Positions 55,663 to 64,000 of a stretch of DNA of 64,000 nt are shown here, one piece after another; position 1 is the first letter of the stretch, and each line of letters starts with the position of its first letter. Source of the DNA: Neckera pumila. Taxonomy: Eukaryota > Streptophyta > Bryopsida > Hypnales > Neckeraceae. The notes under the pieces were generated by a model that made no database searches, was not told the origin of the DNA, and saw only the letters and a program-made list of their open reading frames with translations. The position numbers were made by a program, and so were the translations under genes. The DNA is taken from assembly GCA_963969595.1 (NCBI GenBank), contig OZ018410.1, forward strand, positions 33,794,913-33,858,912. The letters run 5' to 3'.

Positions 55663-56911
55663 CTCAAATGATTTAAGTAACTACTACGACATTGGCAGTG
55701 AGTTGAGGGATTTACACCTTATGGAGTATTCGAATATTCGAGTTCTCTGGGTGTGTGGATCTGGTGAGATCGAGCTCTCTCGAAGGGAATTAGACTACTT
55801 CGACATAGTTGATCTTCCTCGACAACTGCACGAAATGTAATTTTGAGTGGATTGAATTAGTAGTAATAATTGAGTTTCCTCAGAGAACTGGAAGAAATTG
55901 AATGAGCCGGCAGCTGCTAGGGTATGTCCAAGACCACTCCACAGCGAATTCGGAGGTCCAATTCAAGGAGATGGTAATTCTGTTTGTCGTTTGCCATTTC
56001 TGTTGTCACTTGTCATTGAAGTTTCCAAATAAAGTGGCTATCCATTTATTTCATGTCCCTAATTCCCTATCCTGTGGCTTTCTTCTGGGTTGATCTAACC
56101 TCTCAAGCGTACATTCAATCCAAGGACGTATATCTATACTTTTACAGATATAATAACCCTCACCAAGATGGAGGGTTGAGATTGGAGGGAGGTTCAGTAG
56201 GGTAAATAAAACAACTTAAACCTGTTGCTTTTTAATTGCAGAATGTTCTACAATTTGGACTGATGCTAGAAGTACAGATTTATTGTATACCGGGATTATG
56301 GAATTCAGAATGAAGGTGAGATGATAGAGGATTAGGGATGTTACCTTGATGAAAAGCAGTCGTGAATTTGAATCCTTATTATGCAGCAATCATTCGAAAC
56401 AACAACTAGAGGGGATTAGGGGTAATCATACCTTGAATATGTATTCACTTGGGTTGAGAGTACAAACAGGCAAGGGTTGTCATTGATTGTGACCATAGCA
56501 TTGAGCACGCATGTGGAGTAAGTCGCTCAATCATCGTGCTCGCAATGTGGCTGCAAGTAGCTCAACATAAATTATTTTCAAAGTGAAATTAAATAATCCT
56601 GAGCAGTGAATGTTTGCTATTAGAAATAGAATATAACCCAGAGAAGATTATGTCCCGAAGGTGGTTTATGAGCCCCTAAACTGGCCATGACTGGCTAATA
56701 ATTCTTTTTGGAACAAAATTGTGGCACAGTAAAAGGAGGGACTGAATGTGACGATATCTGCATCGGCCATGCTGGTCAACGAGTTGCAAGCTTCCTTTCC
56801 TGGCATAAACTTCGACAAGAAACTTCCAAATAGTCATTTGAAGAACCTTATCTCTACAGCAGAAAAGGGTTTACAGATGAAAAGATTTAGAAGAGAAAGT
56901 ACACTAGGAAG
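55663..56911. other. Intergenic space between convergent genes
   Basis: It contains the 3' ends of the pectinesterase (plus) and of the acetyltransferase (minus). Open frames at 55634-55840 and 55902-56093 are not recognised and lie in the likely 3' UTR. No terminal repeats were noticed. Confidence 0.5.
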
Positions 56912-57811
56912 CTAAGGCTCGCAATTGCCAAAAGCTTGGCCATTGATGGCACAACGCCGAAACCCAGGCTTGATTCCGGCACCTAAACCTTCATAAAATT
57001 TGATGGCAGGGTCGTTGGAGTACAATACGCCCCATTCCATCCTCTCCATCCCCAGTTTAACAACCTCCTTGGCAATCTTCTTGAGGAACATTTTCCCCAA
57101 CCCCAGATGTCGGTAGGGTTTCCTGATGTAGAGCGCCTCCATGCACAGCCCTGGCTTGCAAAGGTAGGTCGAGAAGTTGGGATAAACGTGAAGAAAGCCA
57201 GCGACAACTTGAGAAGCTGTACACGGCGAACAAAATGTCTCGATCTCGGGGTCCTCTACCACACATCTCAATTCACCCACGACTTCTGGTTCCACATCTT
57301 CTGGCATTGCAATAGGGGCGTCACGTTCTTTGAGATTGACATCACTGTCGGATCGAAAAACCTCCAAAACAGGCTCCTCCATGTCCGTGGTCTGCAAATG
57401 GATTCCTGATGACCTCGGCGGACCAACCTCATTGGAAAAGCTCCTTTCGTACTTCACATTGCTTACGGATCTAAACAGCATCAATTCCACCGACTCTGCA
57501 CTTCCTTCCCCACCGCTTTCGGGGGATTCCTCTTCAAGCAATGGCGATGCCTCTTTTTCGGGCTTTGTCACAACAGTGTCGGACATACCATCCTCCTCTT
57601 TGGATTGCTCTCCCTTCTTCACAGGCTGATCAACCTCGAGAATAAAGACAGTGGGTCCTTGAAATGGCGCGTGGGAGAAGAGGAGCTCGCCAAGCCTGAC
57701 AGCGGTAGACTGGCAGTCGGATGCCATACCTTCTACTTCAGCGAGCTCATGAACCATCAAGTTTAAAAGCGGGGCATCAAGCCGGGTGGCCAGCCGAACC
57801 GTTACAGCCAT
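56912..57811 (-). CDS. NATA1-like GNAT N-acetyltransferase with long acidic insert
   Basis: The protein is a GNAT acetyltransferase related to Arabidopsis NATA1/NATA2 (amine or ornithine N-acetyltransferases). The N-terminal strand VRLATRLDAPLL, the PFQGPTVFILE block, VVAGFLHVYPN and the acetyl-CoA loop R234-x-x-G237-x-G239 (YRHLGLGK) appear in family order. They are followed by VKLGMERMEW and AIKFYEGLGA with Tyr273. I start at the ATG at 57811 (context CCCATGGC), giving 299 residues. The frame is open 14 codons further up, but that extension contains TTTTTGCAG, which looks like a 3' splice site of a 5' UTR intron. Family members are usually about 230 residues. The excess is an acidic insert at about 75-195 between the conserved halves. 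It would transfer acetyl from acetyl-CoA to a small amine; the exact substrate cannot be read from sequence. Confidence 0.85.
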   Translation of the reverse strand: MAVTVRLATRLDAPLLNLMVHELAEVEGMASDCQSTAVRLGELLFSHAPFQGPTVFILEVDQPVKKGEQSKEEDGMSDTVVTKPEKEASPLLEEESPESGGEGSAESVELMLFRSVSNVKYERSFSNEVGPPRSSGIHLQTTDMEEPVLEVFRSDSDVNLKERDAPIAMPEDVEPEVVGELRCVVEDPEIETFCSPCTASQVVAGFLHVYPNFSTYLCKPGLCMEALYIRKPYRHLGLGKMFLKKIAKEVVKLGMERMEWGVLYSNDPAIKFYEGLGAGIKPGFRRCAINGQAFGNCEP

Positions 57812-57940
57812 GGGTAGAATTTTTTGCTGCAAAAACCACAAAAAATTAACCACATGAGATTCTTCACTTACATTTTCAAGCAGAGGTTCTCCCCATTTTG
57901 ACTGTACAAACGCCGCGAAGGTATATGATCACACATTCCT

Positions 57941-58046
57941 TAAAACAGTGCATTTCAGACCTTGATAAATGGGCGCTGAAAGAGAATGTGATTAAACTTG
58001 GTACTCATAAATGCTATAATATTCAACAACATAGAAACTTTGAAGC
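57941..58046 (+). repeat. Duplicated segment, copy 1 (intact TTAA)
   Basis: TTAAAACAGTGCATTT through CATAGAAACTTTG matches 63236-63341 in the same orientation, with roughly 85 percent identity. Here TTAA is preceded by ordinary sequence, whereas in copy 2 it is preceded by a TTAA-type transposon end. A plus-strand frame (57898-58089) across it is not recognised. Confidence 0.65.
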
Positions 58047-58833
58047 AGTACTTATCATGTCTAAAAATATAGCTAACTTGCTTAGGTAAGCCAATGAACA
58101 AACATGAGAGATGATGCACAGCTTGATGTTCAATTCCATGCGGTGCCATTACTCAAGTGGGCGAGAGAAGTGACAGACAAGTTTAATGCTGCATACTTTA
58201 GTGTCTACTCCCACATTCCCACATTGGACTTTCACAGTGGGAAGCATCGCATTCAACTAGATCTGAAATCCACTGGTGACAACACAGGTTTCAATCTTTG
58301 CAGAACGGACTAAAAAGAGTATTACGATGAAATTGACCCATCACAACATTCTTCTAAAAATAACCTTCGAGGACCCCAAGCGGTAATTATCACTAACCAA
58401 TGCTCACTTGATCGACCGCCAACAATCAATTCAACACAGTACCACCATCCAAGTGGCGGAGAAGGAAAACGAATTTAAACACTTCAATGTCCAAACCCTG
58501 AATGCCATTGCACATACTCATTAATTCCTCATTAAAAGCCTCGAAGTTTGAAACTCACTAAATCGCATATACGCTTTCATCACAAAAGAGGCTCTTACAA
58601 TACCATCAAGGCAACAAACAAGAAACCCACATTCATCAAGCTGATCACAATCACAACACGATCCCAAATCACGTTGATCACACTCACAGCCAGAGAACAC
58701 ATCCAACATGACAGAAATTCTAAAAGCGCAACCTAACACAACATCATAAACATGACCACTAGAGCTGAGAGAATTAACCTAAAATGTCAACAAAACCTAG
58801 AGAACGTCGTTCGCGGCGAGTTCCGGCCAGCGA
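58047..58833. other. Intergenic DNA
   Basis: No supported gene. The minus-strand gene at 58834 may have its 3' UTR here. Confidence 0.45.
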
Positions 58834-59061
58834 CTACTGATCCTTCGAAGGGGGCTTGCGCGAGAGACGGAGCTGGAGCTCGGCTTGCTCGTCCTGCGAA
58901 GGAGTCCAGAACCAGTCCTTGATCCCCCGAACAGAGCTGGAGAACGACGAGAGCGCGTGCGGGTGGGGGCCGTAGTCGGCTGACAGAAGAAGCGCGGCGG
59001 AGAACGCCGTAACGGCGATGCTGATGTTGCGAAGCAGGCGGTCTTTGGTGCCAGGATCCAT
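58834..59061 (-). CDS. Small conserved-looking protein with one hydrophobic segment
   Basis: This is a 75-residue ORF in a GC-rich island. The N-terminus MDPGTKDRLLRN is followed by a hydrophobic stretch at about residues 13-27 (ISIAVTAFSAALLLS). Then comes a polar part with DWFWTPSQDEQAEL and a basic Arg/Lys-Pro-rich tail. The layout fits a small single-pass membrane protein. I do not recognise the family. Support for it being real comes from codon-like composition in contrast to the AT-rich surroundings, a clean start and stop, and the lack of competing frames. It is on the same strand as the acetyltransferase, about 1 kb upstream of that gene's start. Confidence 0.6.
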   Translation of the reverse strand: MDPGTKDRLLRNISIAVTAFSAALLLSADYGPHPHALSSFSSSVRGIKDWFWTPSQDEQAELQLRLSRKPPSKDQ

Positions 59062-59968
59062 CGCTTAGTTAGTTACCGCATCGTCTGTCGCACGACAACA
59101 TCAATGCGTTCACACAATCTCAAGCAACGGAGCCGGCAACGTTCATGGGTACACACAATTTCTAGGGATTCGGTGAACCCCCGAAAGAGGAATACGGCAA
59201 ATCTGACGACGAGGGTTGCGGGCATAAGGTGGAATCACCCATTCCCGTCTGTTTATGCAATTCAGCATAGTTGGAAGCACTTTTTGCTAGAAAAATTGCA
59301 GTACTGGCAATTGAAAATCATGAATTTAAAAAAAAAAAAAATTAGAAGTTTTATGCCACATTTAACAACTTCTGGACTTTCAACTGAAGTTTGGACAAAA
59401 CGTTCAAAAATCTCTAGACAATAACATCTGGAGATCTTTAGATGTTTGTATAGATCTTTAGATGTTTTGTATAGATCTCGAGATGTTTTACACAATCTCC
59501 CAATGATTATCTCGTGATGTTTCTTCTCTGGATATTAATTCTGGACTTTTCAAAGTCCAATAGTCGTTAAATGTGGCATTTTTGAATAAGGCATGTATTT
59601 TCAAAGTAGAACTTCGTAGGACATTCCTAGTAAAGCTATCTACATTCTGACACAGTAATTTACAAAAATTAGTAAGCACCAACCACAATTAAGCATTGAT
59701 ACAGTTTCGAGGTACTTTTGGAGACATTTTAAGGAAAGTATGTAGTGAAACAATAGGTATATGGATGGAAATGAGTGCTTCCACCTTCAGCGGATTCTCA
59801 ATTTTCGACATAGATAGTAAGGTGGATACCTTTAAAAAAAAACCCGTCTAAACCGCAATCATTGCTTTGGGAACATCTTCAAAGTCAATACGTAAACCTA
59901 TAGAAAGAAACTATTTTAGAACCTCTACCAAAAAAACTTCAATCCTCTATTACTTTTGCACATGGTAT
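59062..59968. other. Intergenic DNA upstream of the small-protein gene
   Basis: The first 200 bases are GC-rich and likely promoter and 5' UTR of the minus-strand gene. A short TAGATCTTTAGATGTTTTGTA-type repeat lies at about 59431-59490, with units around ATCT-AGATGTTT. Nothing else recognised. Confidence 0.5.
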
Positions 59969-59972
59969 TTAA

Positions 59973-61065
59973 CCCCTAATTAAGGTCCTAAGGCCAATTT
60001 TTTTCAAAAACCACTCAAAATTGCCATTTTTGCTGCATTCGCCCAAGAAAATTAAACAAAATATTTTTTTAGAATCTAACTATAGGACCTTGTTTTTCAC
60101 TTGTCTAAAATCATAAGGTAAAAATTTCATGAAGTTTGACCATATAGATTAGAAGATATTAGCATTCCATCAGGAACTTTAGCGCTTGCAAGTATAGCGC
60201 CATGATGGTGCATTGAAATGCTATTAAGATAATTTTGTGCCAACCTCTGTACTAACTTTGATAGGATAAAATGAAACCATAATCTCTTCTTTACTATCAC
60301 ATGCACCATCGTAGCACCATATCCACCAGGACCAATTTTTCTGATGTCAAAGTTAGAATTTTTTTTTTGAGCATTGGCCTATAATTTCAAATGACTTTGA
60401 CCACCATTTATGGAAAAATTTTGCACTACAAACTTTGAATTTAAAAATTTTAATGTTGAAGAGTTGAGTTGAAAGTCTAGAAAAAAATTTCAAAAAAAAG
60501 GCACTTGATTTTTATTCTTTAAAAAATTGTTAAATAGAAATAGGTTCAAGATTGAAAAAAAATGAAATCATAAATAGCTCTAAGATGGAATTGAAATACA
60601 ATGATTCCAATGGTGAAATTGTTTTAGCAAGCAAATACAACATTCTTAATTTTCTTTTTGAAAAATTGTGAAAATTGCATTCAGAAATGAATCCTACAAG
60701 TTATTTTTTCAAAAAGATGCTTAGATTGCCCGAAATAAGATTGTCCTTAACTTTCTCATATTTAGTCTAAATAGAATGAATCAAAGCTTCACATGTAGAC
60801 AAAAATATACTATTTTCTGGAAAAAAAACTTAAAAATTTATTCTGACTTTTTGTGATTTTTTTTGTGTTGCCCACCAAGTTCAGTTCTAAGCTTTTGTGG
60901 TATAACTTTTGCTTCCAGTCACCAATTGAAAAAAAAATCATATTTTCATGAAGCTAATCATTTTTTTATCTTGTGAAAAATCTTCAAAAGTTTCATTTAA
61001 AATCAGATTACAGGAACCTGCCAGAATCCAATTTGTCCCCCGAGTGGACAATGGGACTTTAGGGA
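59973..61065 (-). mobile_element. TTAA MITE copy (1093 bp)
   Basis: TTAA flanks lie at 59969-59972 and 61066-61069. The left end is CCCCTAATTAAGGTCC and the right end on the minus strand TCCCTAAAGTCCCATTGTCC, followed by the subterminal palindrome. Compared with other copies, about 60170-60340 is extra sequence (GCGCTTGCAAGTATAGCGCC), probably a later insertion. Confidence 0.75.
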
Positions 61066-61069
61066 TTAA

Positions 61070-61707
61070 ATGTTGTGTTCTTTGGTGGATTGGAATCTCC
61101 TTTCATTTGTCAACAAGAAAATATAAAAATAACCAATCTAATAATAGTAAATGTTTTTAATAAAAAATGGCTTTTGGGGGGGAATTTGTATATTTTAGCA
61201 CTTCTAGAGCTTCGCATGTGAAAATATAAAGATGATGATGACAGTGGACTAGCTCAACTGGTAATTTACTACTCCACTAATTCTTTAATCCTAGAACACT
61301 TGACTAAGTCACCCTAGAAATTAACCTTTTTGATACCACGTGAATCAATTGCTTAAAAAACTCCAAGAGCATTCAATGGGAATAAACTATTGTGCAAGAC
61401 CTCCCTTTTTGATACAAAATTCCAAGGATGAATGATTTTTCTCTTACATACAAGGATTCTCTATCATCCATCGGGCACTTTTAGGCTACCATATTGTTAC
61501 AATGTTAACTCTAGAAGCACGTGGACACCTATAACCAAACTAGTCACCAAAATATTCCATTTATTGGACTGATAGGTACGTTCTTTGTTTTTACAATTCA
61601 AGGTGAAGTCATCCATCAGACTCTTAAGTCCATAGCATCTATATAGAGTTAATCCTAGAAAGATACAACCCCCTATGATCAAGGTAATTACCAAAATACT
61701 TTGATTA
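61070..61707. other. AT-rich spacer
   Basis: No gene recognised. A tRNA-like A box at about 61241-61256 is noted under rejected items. Confidence 0.5.
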
Positions 61708-61711
61708 TTAA

Positions 61712-62497
61712 CCCTTAAAGGACCAAGGCCAAAAAAACATTCAAAATTGCCATTTCTATAGCAAACAGCAAGAAAATTTGAAAATTCAGAATATTTGACT
61801 ACACAAATTGCAAGATACTTGCGTATATAGTGGAAAAAGCCATTTTTTCATCACAATGAGCTTTAAATCTTTATGGTAGAGAATTGCATTGAGAGTCTTG
61901 GTGAAAGTCTAGGAAAAAAAAATATAAGAAATACTTAATTTTCATACTTCAAAACTTGTTAAATAGAAGTAGGTACAAGATAGAAGGAAAATCTAAATTA
62001 TTAATATCACTAAAATGGAATTTAAATGCACCCAATAGTAAGATTTTTCTAGCAAGAAAACTAAACCATGACAAAAAAAAAAATTGAAAAATTTGAAAAA
62101 TTGCTTTCAGAAATGAATCTTAGAAGTTTTTTTTTTAAAAAGATGCTCTAACTATCTAAAAACAAGATTGTCCATTATTTTCTCATAATAAATCCAAATA
62201 GAATGAATCAAAGCATTCTAAATAGACAAAAATATAATCTATGAAGAACAAAAATTTCCAACTTTCCAATTTTTGAATTTTTTTTGCTATCCCCTCTCCC
62301 CTTCCTTCCAAGTTTCGAGCTGTTTAGGGCACAACTTTTGTTCCCAGGCATCGATTGAAGAAAAAATTATATTCTCACAAAGCTAACCAATTATTCTATC
62401 TTCCAAAAAAGTTCAGAAAAATCATGACAAATTTCAACCCGTAGATACTTGCCCAAAATTCCCATATGTCCCTCGAAGGAACAATGGTCCTTTAGGG
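61712..62497 (-). mobile_element. TTAA MITE copy (786 bp)
   Basis: TTAA lies at 61708-61711 and ATAA (a mutated TTAA) at 62498-62501. The ends are CCCTTAAAGGACCAAGG and, on the minus strand, CCCTAAAGGACCATTGTTCC, followed by a palindrome-like CGAGGGACA block. The interior matches the other copies in reverse. Confidence 0.7.
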
Positions 62498-62501
62498 ATA
62501 A

Positions 62502-63235
62502 AACCAATAGGCACATTTTCTATTTTTACAATTAGTATGTGAAGTCATCCATTGGACCTTTTATGTTTACTTTGTCTTTATAAGAACACTAACCTATGAC
62601 CAAAATAGCCATTCAAAAATGATTTGATTTTTAAACTAGTAGGTGCATTTTTCATTTCTATAGTAATTTGGAAAGTCATCCATTAGACACTTTTAGGCTA
62701 CAAACATTATTATAGGATTAATTTTGAAAGCACAAGGCCTAATATCAAGGAACTTTGCCAAAAATGATTTGATTTTTGGACCAATAAGTACATTTTATAG
62801 TGACGTACAAAGTCATCTGTTAATTTGGAAAGTCATCCGTTAGGCCACAAGCGTCATTATAGAATTAACCTTGAAAGCACTAGACCTATTACTAAGGTAC
62901 TATTGGTGTATTCTTCATTTCTTCAATGATCTAGAAATTACCACCTTGCTACGCAACATTTAGGTGTTATATATGGTCAAACATTCCTTAATTCTTGAAT
63001 ACCCAGACAATGTTTATAATTTCTATATTATGAATTTGAACTTCAATTGATGATGTAAATTGTCCGCCAAGCTTATTATATGATATCAATTGTACTTTTG
63101 AGCTTCTCTCTTCAATATGAATATTATACTATCAAATTTACTTTAAAATAGTTATTAGAATGTAAGAATTAAGTTAAATCTTTGACTTGTTGAATAGGTG
63201 AGAGGTCAAACAATGGTTCTTTGGACCTTGAGGGA
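62502..63235. other. AT-rich DNA ending in a TTAA-type terminus
   Basis: Loosely repeated phrases such as AAGTCATCCATT-GGAC/AGAC recur at about 62543, 62672 and 62832. The last bases, CAATGGTTCTTTGGACCTTGAGGGA before TTAA (63236-63239), look like the right end of a TTAA MITE whose left end I could not place. Confidence 0.45.
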
Positions 63236-63341
63236 TTAAAACAATGCATTTTAGATGTTGATGAATGGGCGTTGAAAGAGAACATGATTAAACTTGTTAC
63301 TAATAAATGCTACAACATTTTGCAATAAAGAAACTTTGGAG
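63236..63341 (+). repeat. Duplicated segment, copy 2
   Basis: It matches 57941-58046. The similarity starts exactly at TTAA, where the upstream sequence turns into a TTAA-type transposon terminus. Confidence 0.65.
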
Positions 63342-64000
63342 GGCCGCTTTGTAGTAGCGATCCCAAAATATGTTTTATGGAATTAGCCGGGAGGCTAAAC
63401 CCGTGTATACAGGAAGGGCTAAAATTGCGACATGCTATTTCCATGATTGAAATAGTTCGATAAATTTGAATGAATTATGTAGAATTATAGATTATTTTTT
63501 GTTCTTTGGTAAAGGAAAAGTTGCGACACATGATAAAGTTTAGTACGTTACACATAGCTGTTTTTGATCATTTGGAGTGGCTATCATTGCTAAGTGGTAA
63601 CAAGATTATGTGAAACAATGGCAAATTTTAGAGGGAAGGTATTGCAACTGTGGTGACTTCAAAATTCACATAAATGCTCATTTTTTTATTTTATTTTTGC
63701 TTTTCAATACAATTGAAGTCATACATTGAGAAATAAGAAGTTTCACTAATAAGAAAATTGAATCCTATGTGCAATAAGTAAGACTGCCTTTTGCAGTGTT
63801 AGTAAACTGTACATAGAACAAAAAAACAAAACATATTAGAAGTTAGAATAAACAAACCAAGAAAGTCGTTGAAGGCTCCCCAAAGTTGATGATGCACGCA
63901 ATTCCACTCTCCGTCTTCTATAAGTGTGCACATCCCAGCACAGATGTTGCATGTCAAGGAAAGTCTCTGAAGTTGAGTTCAAAAGCCAACATAATCTCAT
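63342..64000. other. AT-rich window end
   Basis: A GGAGGGCCGCTTTG string at about 63340 resembles family-2 MITE ends, but no element could be delimited. A minus-strand frame open at 64000-63840 may continue beyond the window; it is not recognised. Confidence 0.4.

Noticed and set aside
57898..58089. 63-codon ORF across the duplicated segment, slightly like a reverse transcriptase fragment
   Set aside because: Only a few residues fit, no YxDD box is present, and copy 2 does not keep the frame.
61231..61275. tRNA A-box-like GGACTAGCTCAACTGGTA
   Set aside because: No anticodon arm, T arm or matching acceptor stem follows.
63840..64000. Minus-strand open frame at the window edge
   Set aside because: It may be an exon of a gene beyond the window, but it is short and matches nothing recognised.
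1..64000. CRISPR arrays, bacterial operons, rRNA genes and organelle genes
   Set aside because: No regularly spaced repeats with unique spacers, no Shine-Dalgarno-led gene chains and no rRNA or organelle gene signatures were seen; the window is plant nuclear in character.

Overview
This window reads as land-plant (streptophyte) nuclear DNA that is gene-poor, AT-rich and heavily populated by transposons. The evidence for a plant is a five-exon pectinesterase with GT-AG introns, a NATA1-like GNAT acetyltransferase, an intronless RING-H2 gene, a Ty3/gypsy retroelement and Stowaway-type MITEs. The species cannot be fixed from sequence alone. The compact pectinesterase without a PRO region and the presence of a piggyBac-type transposon make me lean towards a bryophyte, lycophyte or fern lineage, but this is a guess.

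Layout. 1-5171: AT-rich flank with one acidic RING-H2 gene (2049-3047). 5172-24598: a GC-richer block that I interpret as one composite piggyBac-like transposon. It starts at TTAA|CCCCTGAGTGCC and ends at GGCGCTCAAGGG|TTAA, and has a perfect 12-bp subterminal palindrome at the left end. It carries a decayed DDE transposase (core 8270-9385) whose C-terminal cysteine-rich domain (13239-13445) has been split away by a later insertion. Nested inside are two copies, in opposite orientation, of a retroelement-like family with a long charged ORF that I do not recognise (A, about 9640-13230, plus; B, 19548-23116, minus) and a decayed Ty3/gypsy element (minus strand, about 14558-24068). 78-bp direct repeats bracket the gypsy/B block.

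24599-53136: a 28-kb gene desert in which most recognisable structure is a family of 0.5-1.1-kb MITEs. They begin CCCCTAAAG or similar, end CTTTAGGGG and are flanked by TTAA. They share target site, terminal motif and subterminal palindromes with the large element, so I read them as non-autonomous piggyBac-like elements. One is a 725-bp near-complete foldback, two sit back to back sharing one TTAA, and one is inserted inside another at a TTAA whose empty version survives in a sister copy. A second MITE family (apparent TA target, CCAAGC...GCTTGG core) and Stowaway-like MITEs are also present.

53137-59061: the gene island. It holds a secreted pectin methylesterase (plus strand), then on the minus strand a NATA1-like N-acetyltransferase and a 75-residue protein with one hydrophobic segment. 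These genes do not form a pathway. 59062-64000: two more TTAA MITEs, a duplicated host segment and otherwise unassigned AT-rich DNA. No rRNA gene, intact tRNA gene or CRISPR array was found.
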